NCBI GenBank assembly: GCA_015680685.1
Contig: MNCI01027100.1
Span: 610,913-674,912 of the forward strand
Direction: 5' to 3'
DNA from: Gnetum montanum
Taxonomy: Eukaryota > Streptophyta > Gnetopsida > Gnetales > Gnetaceae
Length of the DNA stretch: 64,000 nucleotides
In this document: positions 35,515 to 47,826 of the stretch, in pieces
Numbering within the stretch: position 1 is the stretch's first letter
Layout: every line of letters begins with the position of its first letter
Notes under the pieces: model-generated
Told to the model about the DNA's origin: nothing
Databases searched by the model: none
What the model saw: the letters and a program-made list of their open reading frames with translations, nothing else
Made by a program: the position numbers and the translations under genes

Positions 35515-36326
35515 TGATAAGTGGCGAGGTACCCCTACACTCAACCATATGAATACGAGCATTTCATGCACAATTCGGTTGAACTCCAAGGAGTAAGTGC
35601 TTACGCGCCTTAATGGACACTCAGGGTTAATCAATCGTTGTCTTCCCAAACTCACTTGTATTGTCATGGTTGTATGGTTAAGTAAGCTTGAGGTATATGA
35701 TTTTTTATAGCTTTTGTCTTTTTTATGTATTCTGCTAATAAAGGAGAGGGAGAGAGAACTAAGTGGCTAATTTATCTTAACTACTCATTAACTAGTTTCT
35801 AATTGTTCCTAACACCAGTATCCATTCCCACTTGTCGTACACATCTTGAACTAGTGCAACGCTACTGGGATTACCAAACGCTAATTGTTACTGGGTTACC
35901 AAGCGCTACACGCATGCTTGAAGCAGTCGTACTGAATGTACTTAACTAAGAGGGTCGAAGGTTAAGAGAGATTAATTAACTAGGAAAGCATTAAACATTT
36001 AAAAATAATTAATTACTAATTAGGTTAATCTATATGCTGCAAGGTTTATCATAAAGTTCATCTTTATTGTTGTACACAAATGTGTACTCAGGTACAAATT
36101 TCTTGAATAAGGATCTGTTCACTTTATGACTCCTATTGCGGGCACACAGAAATAATTCTAACTCTTGAATGACTAAACAGCAAGAATTTGGCTAAGGGTC
36201 TAAGTTTAACTCCCTGGAACAAAGGGCGCTGCCTCTTATTTATAGAAGATGAGGTAGGATGTGATAATGTGTATGTGATATGGCATGGCGGATGTGATAT
36301 CACATACGCGATATCGCAACTCATCA
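35515..36326 (-). repeat. F 3' LTR
   Basis: TGATAAGTGG to AACTCATCA on the plus strand. Minus-strand TATA at 36245-36237. U3 contains GCGATATCGC and GTGATATCAC-like words. The adjoining TACCCCCA is the complement of the polypurine tract. Confidence 0.88.
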
Positions 36327-36710
36327 TACCCCCATGACTAAATGAAAACTTGTCCTTGAGTTCCTTACAAAATATTGGGAAGGTATGGGATTATTGACTT
36401 GAATGAAAACTAATGGTGAATGGGATGACATGTGAATGGATCAACATTACAATACATGACAACAGTAGTATTCATGACTACAAGAGTGAACAGTATACAC
36501 AATTGATGTCCAGCCTTATTTTGGCAGCTAAGAGAGAAGAGAGAGAGAGAGAAAAAGGAGAAGACGTGTTGTTGCCAACGCCAAGATTGCGCCTTCCATT
36601 GTCCATCCATGATCGCACCATCAATTTTGTTCCTTACATAACCATTCCAGCACCAGTCCATCCTGAGTGTTTCCTCCAAGTCCAGTCCATTGCTATATGA
36701 TTACCATCTG
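36327..36710 (-). pseudogene. F remnant of the env-position ORF and 3' end
   Basis: The acceptor-like TGTGTGCAG (CAG at 36710-36708) is followed by ATGG at 36707, as at the start of the env-position ORF of D and E0. Only about 300 bases lie between it and the polypurine tract, with no recognisable domain. The main part of the ORF is deleted. Confidence 0.55.
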
Positions 36711-38330
36711 CACACACAACATAATCACATATGAGCAAGGATAAGTAAATCATGATACGGTTGATACCTTGCCTTGATGTAAGGTCCATTGGCTGAGTTG
36801 TGATATAGCCAATACGGATTCTAGAGATATAACACTGGTGACTACCCAAGGTGTAGGGGTTAGGAAAAATTGAAAAAATTGGACCAGGGCCCCCATGACT
36901 AAAAGCGATCCTCCAGTAGCGATAGAATGGAAAAAGATAAGGAATAAGAAAGATGGAGAACAAGAAACAATGGCAACGGCAATAAAATGGATGTCAGAGA
37001 TGGGAATGAACAAAACAAATGTTGATTACGAAAATGTTTAAGGGAAAGAAGTTAACTGATGCACCAAATAGGAATGCCATTGGGTCCTTCCCAAAGCAGG
37101 CTCATGCCCTTTATGCCCTGACAAACCCACATTTATAGAGTCTGTAGGCTTTGGAAATGTCATTTGGGAGTAAGAGTTAAATACTTAACCCCAAGAATTC
37201 ACCAAAGAGAAAACAATTCATCAACCAAAATATATACTACTGATACAACCAACAATGAGGTGGAAAATGGAGAAAGAATGATGGGAAGAAGAGAATGGAA
37301 TGGAGTCCCAAGAACAAGGTGGTGTACAGCCCCTTATGTATTTATGGTTAATGTGATTGAGTACATCTCATTCCAAATCTAGCCTCAAATAATCCACATC
37401 CAGTGACTTCGCATTAATACACTTGGCCAATCCATCCCCTTGAAGTAACTAGAATGATTTTGCCAAAGAGTCACCACCATTCCGAAGAAACAAGAAATGG
37501 AAAAGTAGGAAGCGAGAAAGGGCCTTAGTTAGAGGGAACATGTTTGTTTAGTTCCATAACACGTTCTTGTAGCCCAAAAGATTATTTTGTCTAAGGGGTG
37601 TGCCTTGAATTCTCACTGTGTTGTTTTTTGTTTTGCGTGAGAACCACACCATGCAAAGGCTTATTTTTATTAGCTCAGCTTCTCAATAATGGAGCAATGT
37701 TGGAATGGTAAGAAAAACTCAAGAAGAAAACATCCAAGCACCCAAGAGAATAGCTAGCACAAATGCATCAAATTCCCTTGAAGTCACACCCTTTTTAGTC
37801 CTGGAGTCCTTCTTTAGTTTGAGAAATGCCTAGTCACCAATTTGTTAATAGTTTTATTATTAAAGAAATGGACTGTACAGTTCCAAGCCAAGAGAGACCA
37901 TAGAAATTCATGAATGCATGGATGATGTGGACTCATTGCCTGTTATATCAAAAGAACCATACCTCAGTGTCAACATTATAACTCAAGGGTAAAAACCAAA
38001 CATTAGCAATCAATAAAATACAGTTCATACCACCATCAAGAGCACTTATCAGACGACAAATCTAACAAAACAAAAATAGCAACCAAAGACAAAAACAAGA
38101 ATCAACAACAAAAACAAAAACAAAAAACAAACAAAACAAACAATCACACAAAGAAATGAAAAAAGTATAAATGATGTTGCAAAACAAAAATAAGAAAAGT
38201 TAAAGAAATTTGTAAAAAAAAATGTGTAAAAAAAAACTTAAAAAGGAATTGAGGGCTTCAAATGGTTAGCAGAGGTGGCTGTCTCTCCTATGACTAAGTT
38301 GGAAGGAGGAGATCCGAAATAGTGAGCAGG
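36711..38330 (-). other. F spacer
   Basis: Noncoding. Contains minus-strand versions of the conserved blocks: AATGAGTCCACATCATCC (about 37940), GGGTGTGACTTCAAGGG (about 37795), and GGGCATGAGCCTGCTTTGGGAAGGACCC (37072-37122). An A-rich (plus strand) run of AAAAACAAAC type is at 38085-38150. Confidence 0.6.
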
Positions 38331-38604
38331 GTTGTCCCTTCTTAGAGATATTATGTGCATTGACCATTCTAAATTCATGGAAGGGTTTGGTCTATTGCAC
38401 ATTGACTAACAATCTCTTATTAGGGCTCTTTTTTGAATTTTTTAGGAATTTCCAACTTCCTCAAGTTAATGTTTTCAAGGTTAAGGCTTGGAAGTTGGCA
38501 GCGGACTTGCTCTAGTGCATCTATGCTTTCAATGTAAACACAAGTTATTCCCTTAGTTGGTCCATGTACATTAGTGAGTTGCTCTCTTGATCAGCTATCA
38601 GCCA

Positions 38605-41600
38605 CTAGGTGTCCTCTTGTCGTGTGGCTGCTGCATACAGGCACTTTTGTATGTTAATGTCTTGTGCCCACCAGTTGCATGCATGCAATGCTAAACTTTG
38701 CACAACCCATGATCTTTGCATGCAATTGCACCCTGTATCATTGTATGCAATGCATGGAACCTTCTTCTTTTCAATATTTCCAAAAGTGTTCTCCTTAGAT
38801 ATTTCCAGGGAAAGATCATGGATTCCTAGGCGTGCATCTATAGTACTTAGCCATGTCCTCCCCATTATTATTAGGAAGTTCCCTTTACCGTTGTTCACTT
38901 GTATCACTAGAAAATCAACTAGGTACAACCATCCACACACAGTGGTGATAATGTCCTCCACCAGTCCCAAGGAGATAGTGATGGATTGGTCAGCTAGCTC
39001 TAGGCGAATATTTCTCTTCCTTAATGGAGGTAGGTTCCAAGCTTTGTACATTTCTTGTGATATCAAGTTGACTCCAGAACCTGAATCCAGAAGAGCTTTG
39101 CATGGCTCATTCCTAGTGATTTGGAGATAGATTAGAGGGCTTCCAGGGTCAGAGAATTTCCTGGGAAGGTGGCCAACCTTGATCTAGTCAGTAATGACAT
39201 GTGTTAACATAACCATATGTTTTGAGCTCGGTGTTTGCTTTGAAGGGAGCTCTGAAGCCTTGTTTGATGGGGAGGTGTTCAGAGGTTCAACCACTTGTGG
39301 TTGTGAGGGCTTGGTTGGACTATTGGTTCTAAAGAAAGGTATTTTCTTCATACAGTTGTTAGAACCAACAGCGGGTTGAGGGTTTACAGCCCTTGTGGCA
39401 TTGTGTTGCTGCAGTTGAGTAGGGAGTTCCCCTTACATTGCTGGAGCAGATGGTAATGGAGCTATCGGTGTGAGAACTGTGGATGGATTTGAAGGATGGT
39501 ATGTTTGTGGGTTATCTTCCCTAGGAGAAGGAGTTCTATAATACTCATGGGCTTGGTAGTGATGTTTTGGTGTAACGTAACTAACAGAGTCACGTGGAGA
39601 GATTAGATGATGCACGTAGTAGCCATATGGGTCAAGTTGCCGGTAGGGGTATTGTTGCCTTTGTGGTGGCATCCCCCATGACTGTGGTTATTGCCACTGT
39701 TGATGTTGCTCAACGGGTTATGGTGGAGTTCCACTTGGATAATATGTTGAAGGTTGGTGGAACTGCCTTGGGTTACCTTGGGGATAAGGTAACTGTCGGG
39801 GTGCTTATCGTTTATTAAGTCGTGGGTTGAGTGGATACACCCCAGACTCTTGTAGATGTGAGATCACTGGGTAACATCCCTTAGGATGGTCGTATTGGCA
39901 TATCTCGTATCCACCATCATTGTCCATTTCTGAATCCACAACCTCTTCTGTGATGGTCATTTTGCCCTTACCCTTGTTACATGCATTTTCCACTTCTCTC
40001 CTTTTCTTTTTGTCATGGTCACTAACTTGCTCCCTAGACTCCTCTATAATTTTAAGAATAGTTTCAAACCTACTATCCAGGGAGTCTAACATTTGGTCTA
40101 CCTTTACCAATACTTCTATTGTTAATTTCTGGAGAGGCAAAGTTTTCCTATTCACCATCTCTTCGAGTGGTGACTCTTCTTCCTCCTCACAAAATCTCAC
40201 TCCCCTTTTTCGAAGGGAAGGATCTCGGTTGTATTTTTTTGCACTTTCTCTCTTTCATAGCTCACCTTCTTCTTTGTTTACTTGCTCTAGTAATCTATGA
40301 ATTTGATGAGAACTAAGCTCCGATAACCTTCCTTGGGCATACGTCCTAAGGGTTCTTCTTGTTTCATGCCTAAGTCCATCCACGAGATGGCGTAGTTGAT
40401 CCCGCTGTGAATAACCATGGCCAGGGCAACGATGTAACAGTGCGTAATAGCGGCCCATGGCAGCATCCAAGGGTTCATGATTTCCTTGCTTCCATCCTTG
40501 GATTTACTTCTACAGCTTAGACACTCGAGAGTACATTTGATACTTATCATTGAATAGTTGTAACATTGTACTCCACCTCCGAATGGATTCTGGTTCTAAG
40601 GATCGGTACCAACTTTCAACTTCTTTCACTAGTGTCCTTGGGAACAACTTTAGTTTTTGCCATTCGTTTTCTATGTTTTGCAAGGCACATGCATCGTGGA
40701 ATGCTTGTAAATGATTTTGAGGATTAGTGTTGTATCCCCCTTCAAATCATGGGATGTTGTTCATGTCTAACCTCTTGATCCTACTATCCTTTTGGTGCCT
40801 TGTTGGAACTCTTACGGCCTCCATTATATCTAGCATGTTTCTAGTTGTGAGTAGGGGTTCATCGTAATCATCTTGTTCATAGCATCTATGGTGTCTACAC
40901 AGTTCCCTACTCTCCCTTCTTATATGCCTTGATTCCTTAGAGTGCCCTCATCCTCGTTCTTGATTGTCTCGTCAATGTTTTTCACTTTGTTTTCCTTTAT
41001 CCCCACAATTGGTTTCCCTATGACTGCGTCTAGACATTGAAGGAGAGGGTGAAGGTGATGATGAAGGTGAAGAAGAAGGATAATCATTGCCATGACGGTG
41101 CTTTCTACCTTCTCTTTAGTGGTCTTGGCCTTGATCGTGATCATAATCAGAACGTCCACCCTTATCGTGTTTTCATGTTCCCTCGTTGAACACTTCATGT
41201 TCGTGGGTATCAGAACTAGGGTTGTGAATAATGGAGTGGAGGTTTTGATACACCACCTCCTAACCATTGTTAGGAGGAGGAACATTGTTTTGTGGGGGAC
41301 TTGTTGAAGTAGGTTCACCATCCTCAATTTTTCTCAAAACGTGTGGAGCATCATGGGGCCATTTATCCTTCAAGGATGTATGGTATCTCTCCTATCTCAA
41401 GTCCCTTTGACGTTGCGCTTTTGTGGGATGGTAGTCCCTTGTGTCATGATCACATGCAACATATTTTGCATACAAAAGTGGCATGCCTATTCGTGAGAGA
41501 GCACGAAGGAGCATGTTGGGGACTAATCGGTTTGGAGGCAACACTATGTTACCCTCCAAGTCTCTCCAACATAGTTGTTCGTCTTGGTGGAGAGTAAAGG

Positions 41601-41748
41601 TGAAATCAGGTACATACTCATCGAGATGAGTATATACCACACGAAATTGTTGAGGAATTGGCAGATTCTAGTTATGTGTATTATCTTGCCGACTGCCTCT
41701 TGTGTTAGTCCTAGGCGGTGAAGTGCTCTTATGCAAAGAAGAAGACAT
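38605..41748 (-). pseudogene. F gag-protease, one frame with stops only
   Basis: From the ATG at 41748 (MSSSLHKS) all recognisable pieces lie in the same frame down to 38605, about 1,048 codons with more than ten nonsense codons and no frameshift. Order: VVYTHLDEYVPDFTF, a Ser/Pro-rich linker, the capsid-like part (PLDAAMGRYYALLHRCPGHG, LVDGLRHETRRTL), a knuckle YEICQYDHPKGCYP whose first Cys is Tyr, a Pro/Tyr/Gln-rich tail, and a protease with CKALLDSGSGVNLIS (DSG at about 39080-39090 intact) and FLIIMGRTWLSTIDARLGI. Gag packages RNA and the protease matures it. RT and integrase would have to come from elsewhere. Confidence 0.85.
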
Positions 41749-41865
41749 CTTGTCTTGTTTCGTGTGCAATGTACCGTTGTCTTGTCTTCCTTGGATTAAC
41801 CCTAAGGGTTCTTTTTAGTGTTCCAATGATATGAATGATTTCCTATGTTTTATGCAGCACACAAA

Positions 41866-41892
41866 CAACTAAGTCCCTGGCAACAGTGCCAA
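41866..41892 (-). other. F primer-binding site
   Basis: The complement reads TTGGCACTGTTGCCAGGGA directly after the 5' LTR, a variant of the C site. Confidence 0.75.
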
Positions 41893-42680
41893 TGATGAGT
41901 GGCAAGGTACCCCTACACTCAACCATACGAATAAGAGTGTTTCATGCATGATCCGATCGAACTCCAAGGACTAAGTGCTTACGCACCTTAATGGAACACT
42001 CAGGGTTAATCAATCGTTGTCTTCCCAAACTCACTTGTATTATCACAGCTATATGGTTAAGTAAGCTTGAGGTATATGATTTTTTATAGCTTCTATCTTT
42101 TTTTATGTCTTTTGCTAATAAAGGAGAGGGAGAGAGAACTAAGTGGCTAATTTATCTTAACTATTCATTAACTAGTTTCTAATTGTTCCTAACACCGGTA
42201 TACGTTCCCACTTGCCATACGCATCCTGAACCAGTGCAATGCTGCTGGGATTACCAAATGCTAATCGTTATCGGGTTACCAAGTACTACATGCATGCTCG
42301 AAGCGGTCATACTGAATGTACTTAACTAAGAGGATCGAAGGTTGAGAGAGATATTAATTAACTAGGAAAGCATTAAACATTCAACAATAATTAATTACTA
42401 ATTAGCTTAATCTGTATGCTATAAGGTTTATCATAAATTTTGTCTTTATTGCCGTACACAAATATGTGCTCAGGTACAAATTGCTCGAATAAAGATCCGT
42501 TCACTCTATGACTCCTACTGTGGGCACATAGAAATAATTCTAACTCTGGAATGACTAAACTGCAAGAATCTAGCTAAGGGTCTAAGTCTAACTCCTTGGA
42601 ACAAAGGGTGCTGCCTCTTATTTATAGAAGATGAGGCAGGATGCGATATCGCGTGGTGGATGCGATATCGCGGCTCATCA
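41893..42680 (-). repeat. F 5' LTR
   Basis: TGATGAGTGGCAAGG to GGCTCATCA on the plus strand. Shares the GCGATATCGC words at its U3 end. Very close to the 3' LTR of F over most of its length. Confidence 0.9.
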
Positions 42681-43365
42681 GTGGTTATTCTATGGGAGCA
42701 CTCTTGTGTCTCTAGAGGGTGGATCAGTCTTAGAGTGGCGATGCGAAGTCATTGAAAGTGATTGATTTTGGTCTAGACTAAGGATAGATCTTCTCAGGTC
42801 ATTTAAACATAAATCCACAAGGGACTTCTTATGACCTCAATTCGAAATTCCATTCCACATTCTCCATCATTCATCCATGTTGTCCATAACTCACCTCATT
42901 GCTGGTGTCCATGTTCTTGTTCAATGTCTTTATCTTACGTACTTGAATTCACTGGTAGAATCTTCCAAGTTTTGGTCTAAACTTTCATCAAACCATTAAT
43001 CACCTATGGAGCCTACAAACTCCTTAGGTTGAGGTTATGCAAGGGCAAACAAGGCATGTGCCTACTATGGGGAGGACCCACTTGCATATCTTTTGGTTGG
43101 GTTTGTTAAGCACCTTCTCCTTCGCCATTTTTACAATTAGAATCTTTTGTACACCCATATTTTGCATTCGACCATTTGCTCCTTTAAGAATTTTCTTTAA
43201 TTTACACATCCTCCATCAAATATTTGAATTTTTGAGCTTCCAAAGATCCTCTTCAATGATTTCATGATATTCTTAGCTTTTCTGGGACTCCATGGAGTCC
43301 AAATTCATTTAAAAATTCCTTGTGTTTTTTGAAATATTCAAAATTAAAAATTTTGTTTATGAACC
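42681..43365 (+). other. C pol-env spacer, part after element F
   Basis: Resumes at the GTGGT duplication. Contains the block GGTTATGCAAGGGCAAA ... GGGGAGGACCCACTTGCATA (43031-43090), nearly identical to 10871-10930 of A. No gene. Confidence 0.65.
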
Positions 43366-43470
43366 CTATAAACAGGGCCTCGTTGATGGAGCCCATGAAT
43401 ATATGAGAACTCGTATATGTAGCCCTATCAACGTAGTGCAAAAATACTATAAATATGTACGACCCCCCTT
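43366..43470 (+). promoter_or_regulatory. C internal U3-like promoter cassette
   Basis: GGGCCTCGTTGATGGAGCCC, then CGTATATG and GCCCTATCAACGTAG-like words, echo this element's LTR U3 (TTGACG, GGGGCC, CAACGTAG). TATA box CTATAAATA is at 43447. Confidence 0.6.
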
Positions 43471-43585
43471 AGAAATTTTCACATTTGCTCACAAATGCCA
43501 AGGGAGTTTTTCAAATTTTTAGAGCCCATAACTTCCTAACTATTTATCCAAATCACTTTGTTCTTCAACCTTGTAGCTCCTGGAG

Positions 43586-43888
43586 GTAAGCTCTTAGTCG
43601 TTGGGGCCACAAATGTGCCATTTTTAATAGAAAATTTTTAACCATTTTTCTAACTCCCTTAAGGTTTAACTAAGAAATCAACATTAAAACATCAAATTAC
43701 AGAAGTTAAACTCTCCCAACAAGCTCTTGTGACACTTATAGTAAAAATTAATTAATAAAATAAAAATAAAATAATCAATATATTATGGTCCAGTCATAGC
43801 TAAGTATAACTAACTAACAACATCAGGTATTCAAATATTCAAAATTACACATTATATCTACTAATCGATAGATGTGTTGTAATCATAG
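43586..43888 (+). other. C intron-like segment before the env-position ORF
   Basis: Donor CTGGAG|GTAAGCTC (GT 43586), branch-like CTACTAATC (about 43857), acceptor TAATCATAG (AG 43887-43888). Length 303, nearly the same as in D. Confidence 0.5.
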
Positions 43889-45985
43889 ACGGTACTAAAA
43901 GGTAAATACACACAGGAAGGGGGACTATCTCAACCAAGGGAGAAATCACCAAGAAAAAGAAGGGGCCAAGAACAAGCCCAGGAAGAACCAATTGCAACCC
44001 ATGCCATGGGACCTTTTAGGGAAGAGGCTGAAGTGAAATCTATTCATTGGATTCCAAAACCAACAGTAACAATAGAACATTTTCATCGAGATGAGGCACC
44101 AGCTCAATAAGTAAACCTTTAGGTGACCTTGACGGAGGCCTACCTAAATCAAATCAGGTCAAGGGAGGTCCAAAAAATAGTGCTTCAAGAGTTAAACTTT
44201 GGCTCTTTCTTGGAGCAAGCACCTAAAGAGGTATAAGAACAATCAAAGACTTCTCCTATGTGGCTAATTATCACTTCCAGTGGGAAATGATATATGGGAG
44301 AGACATTCTTATTTTGGAACAATAGGCAAGCTAGTCTAATGGTCAAAATCAAGGATATTTCAGTGTTCTACTTGGTGCAAGCCATTACAAAGGCACTCAA
44401 GTTGCCTGAAACTAGGATGAATCTTGTTAAGATTTTGATGCATGCAAACCCTAGCATAAAAAAGAAATGGGTTCAATGGTGCTATGGTGTTGACTGCAAG
44501 GAGTACGACGTGCTCACATTAGTAGAAAGAATCCATTACAAGATTGCAACCTTTTACCTAGACCCCATGGTGAGGCCCAACAAGATCATTAACTTTTTTT
44601 CCCATGCGTGTGCTGCTCTGAGTAGGAGATTACCCATCAACCTTCCATCTAGAGATAGAGAAGTAGTTTAAGGAGAATGAACATGGAAGAAAAGCACTCA
44701 CCTTCCCATGCTCATTAGGAAACTATGTCAAAGGGGAGGAATAGTATACTATACAAATGATGTTGTCCAACGTGCTCCAACTGCTAATTGGGTGAAGATG
44801 ATGAATGAAAAAATGCCTACGATAATCATTCAAGAAGAGGTGCTAGTTACCACCTCCACTTGCCACTTAGAAAATTTTTCTAAACATCATTACAACATCC
44901 CAATGGTTACTTGAGTACTAAGAATGGCTCTTGAGTGAGCAAGAGCAATGAGTAGGCATGAGTGATGGAGATCCATTTGTGTACTAGCAAACGATGAGTC
45001 ACCTAAATGAGATGGCCCGAATAGTTAGCTTGATGGGAGGAGGTGGATCCATTTCCTTTGTCCAACGAACATAGTTGTCCACGATGTCGAATCCTAGTGC
45101 CAGAGAGGTAATAGCATCTCTCTCTAAATAGCAACCACTCCCATAGATTTCTAGGAATGCCACGACCTTCTCAATGTACTTGGAGGAATGCAAAGGGGGT
45201 AATAGTACTGGTGATGTAGCACCAAGGGCAAGAAATAGTAACAAAGGTGGTTGCTGATAGAATTACTGAAACACTTAATGCATATAAGGTGTCTATACCA
45301 AATGTCATTGCACTGAAAGATGTGTAAACATCCATAGGAATCATAAGTGATAGATTAAGCATAGCACAACATGAACAACTACTAGACCGATTGGTAGGAA
45401 CTAGGCAACCACTTCTAGATGTCTTTGATCTTTGGGATAGTATTACTGTAACCTAGTTAGAGCTACTAGAGGCAAGGGGCAAGAACATCATTTTGGAAGG
45501 GCAAGTTGAAATAGCCAAGGAGTTGAATGAATGCTTGACTGTTGAAGTTGCTAAATTAAGAGCCTAAATTGCTAACCTTGCATTTCTCAACCTAGCATTG
45601 ACAAGAGAATACACTAAGGGTAAATACACTAATTAGAGATCTACTATCAAGAACCTGGCCAAGAGAATGAATGACTACCAGAAGCTATAGAACACAATGA
45701 GAGCATTTAATGTCAAATGTAAACAATTCGCTATCTAGTTTGTCAACGTTAAGGAGCTATTTCTAGTAATTCCCTATCTGTGGGATATCGTCATTCTAGC
45801 CCACATTGGCGATGCCACGTGAACTATGAATGATCCCAGAAGTAAGGCAGAGAACATGAAGGCATTATTGGATGCCTTTCACCTTCCATCAAAGGTAGCA
45901 GCTGTAGCAGGACAGCCATAGCCACCTCAACCACCACACATACTTGAAGTTGGTGAAGGTCCTTTAGAACCTTAAGAACCACCTT
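43889..45985 (+). pseudogene. C env-position ORF (decayed)
   Basis: Begins ACGG, where other copies have ATGG, directly after the acceptor. Open pieces: 44294-44671 (MGETFLFWNN, VQWCYGVDCKEYDVLTLVERIHYKIATFYLDP) and 44708-44914 (LIRKLCQRGGIVYYTNDVVQ). A helical C-terminal part to about 45985 is rich in Glu, Lys and Leu. The corresponding region of D shows the complete layout. Confidence 0.7.
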
Positions 45986-46206
45986 CATGCTATTAGAGGA
46001 CGTGCTATCTAGTTTTGAGTAGTCATGTCATGGTGTTCAATTTTTGATCTTGAACACCACCAATTTTTATAATGATGTTGATTTGTACACTCGAGCACTT
46101 AGTTTTGTTATGTCAGTTTGTTATATCAAGAGTCAGTCAATAATTCCATACCTTTCCAATTTTGTAAAGGAACTCAATAATGAGTTTTCATTCAGTTGTG
46201 GGGGTA
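45986..46206 (+). other. C 3' untranslated end with polypurine tract
   Basis: Conserved 3' sequence (AATAATTCCATACCTTTCCAA, AATGAGTTTTCATTCAG), then the purine tract GTGGGGGTA before the LTR. Confidence 0.7.
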
Positions 46207-47103
46207 TGATGAAGCATCAGAGTGTTGTGTCAATAGGCCTTTGTTGATGTGCCCTCATTGATAGACCCTCGTCAATGTGACCCCATCTACATGACGTTGC
46301 CCTATCAATGTAGTGTTTGCTGCATTTATGGGGCCCTGTCAACATATCTCCATAATAAAGTCTATAAATATGTTCTCAACAACTATGTTTATGGGAAATC
46401 AAGTCATAGTTGTAGTAGAGCTCTTGCAATTTTGTCATTTGAGAGTTAGAATATTTCTCTGAGTGCACACATTAGGAGTCAGAAAGTGTATGGATCTTTA
46501 TTTAAGCACTGATGTACTTGAGCACACCAGTGTGAATGGCAATAAAAATGAGCCTTTTAATCAAACCTTGCAACACTTGGAATAGATTAATGATTTATTT
46601 CTTCATTTACTATTTTTATTAATTATGCAATTAATTAAGATAAATTAGACTTCAATTGATTAATTAAGTAATTAAGCTAAATAGATTAAACACATAAGTA
46701 CGACTACTTCAAGCATAACATACAACACTTGGTAATCCCAACAGTGCTTAATGCTTTGTGTCCTAGCAATGTTGTATGCATTCAACATGTGTATGGAAAG
46801 TGGGATTGGATACTTATGTTAGGATTAGTTAAATTAAATTAGCTATTAAACTACTTCATTTCTCTATTTTAAAGTACCAAAAACATAAAACATAAAATAA
46901 TAAAAATCATATGCCTTGATTACACTTAACCATACTTTGTATATCACAAGTGTAATTGGGAAGACAATGAATGATTGTTATGGCAAGTTCACTTCTTAGA
47001 GGCTAGTGTACTTGAAGACATAGAGTCCATGGAATTCGACTAGATCGCATGTGACTGCTTAGTGATTTGTATGGTTGAGCATAGGGGTACTTGCCACTCA
47101 TCA
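46207..47103 (+). repeat. C 3' LTR
   Basis: TGATGAAGC to ACTCATCA. TATA box CTATAAATA at 46362. Same U3 words as the 5' copy. Confidence 0.88.
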
Positions 47104-47335
47104 TCATCCAACACTGTGGTTATTTTATTTTATTTTGGAAAATATATCCTATTTCAACATTCCAAATGCTCAATTCACTTTAATACATGAATAAGGACCT
47201 AATGAGATATTGTTGACTTTGTTCCATAGCTTGTTAGCTTCGATTTAGCTCTTGTTTTATCTATAGATTCTCTAGAATCCCCTTAGATTTCTAATTGTAA
47301 AATTAGTGTGAACAACTACATTGATGCATCCCCAT
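47104..47335 (+). other. E0 pol-env spacer, third part
   Basis: Noncoding continuation of E0 after element C. No gene seen. Confidence 0.6.
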
Positions 47336-47395
47336 TAACACTTTTAAATACATTGACGCATCCCCGTCTATGTAGTATAAAAATACTATATCTAT
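47336..47395 (+). promoter_or_regulatory. E0 internal U3-like promoter cassette
   Basis: TTGATGCATCCCC, then TTGACGCATCCCCGTC, match the words of E0's own LTR (GTCGAC, TCAATGCATCC). A TATA-like GTATAAAAA is at 47375. Confidence 0.55.
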
Positions 47396-47540
47396 GCATG
47401 CCACTTAGCCCATCTTTCACATTTTGCATCAAATGCAAAGGGAGTTTTTACAATTTTTAAATGCCAAAAACCTTTTAGAAGCCATAACTTCATCACAACA
47501 CACCCATTTCAACCTATTTTTCAATTATCGAGCTTTGAAG

Positions 47541-47826
47541 GTATACATTACATCATGGGAGCATCAATGCTAGCCTTTGTAAATAATTATTCTAACACCC
47601 CATAGAATAGGCATTAAAATAATGATCAAAAGAATTAAAACCAACAATCAACTACCCTTGTAGCTAAAATAAAATAATAATAAAATATTCTCATGCATCC
47701 ACAATTACTAGATAATTTTAATAGTCAAATATTCTTCTAAAATTAAGGAAAAATATGGTCAAAAGGTGTTCGAACTTAAGAAATTAAATTTAAACAATTA
47801 ATTTAGGGTTATTCATGTGATTGTAG
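47541..47826 (+). other. E0 intron-like segment before the env-position ORF
   Basis: Donor TTTGAAG|GTATAC (GT 47541) and acceptor ATGTGATTGTAG (AG 47825-47826) directly before ATGG. Length 286. The branch site is not clear. Confidence 0.45.

Larger units (their letters stand above)
35515..42680 (-). mobile_element. F: non-autonomous gag-protease element, minus strand
   Basis: LTRs 35515-36326 (3') and 41893-42680 (5') with exact GTGGT duplications. Read on the minus strand: primer-binding site, gag and protease in one frame, a short linker toward RT, then directly the spacer. RT, RNase H, integrase and nearly all of the env-position ORF are absent. The LTR TATA follows GATATCGC-type palindromes, like element D. 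Confidence 0.9.
27533..47103 (+). mobile_element. C: full-length Athila-like element with element F inside
   Basis: LTRs at 27533-28463 and 46207-47103 enclose gag, protease, RT, RNase H, integrase, spacer, internal cassette and env-position ORF. Element F (35515-42680) sits in the spacer. The flanking sequence left and right belongs to the E0 spacer. The expected 5-base duplication is unclear (TAATT versus TCATC). Confidence 0.85.

Noticed and set aside
37130-37138. TATA-like CTATAAATG in F as an internal promoter
   Set aside because: It lies upstream of the conserved GGAAGGACCC block, whereas the cassette TATA lies several hundred bases downstream of that block in A, C and D. No U3-type words adjoin it.
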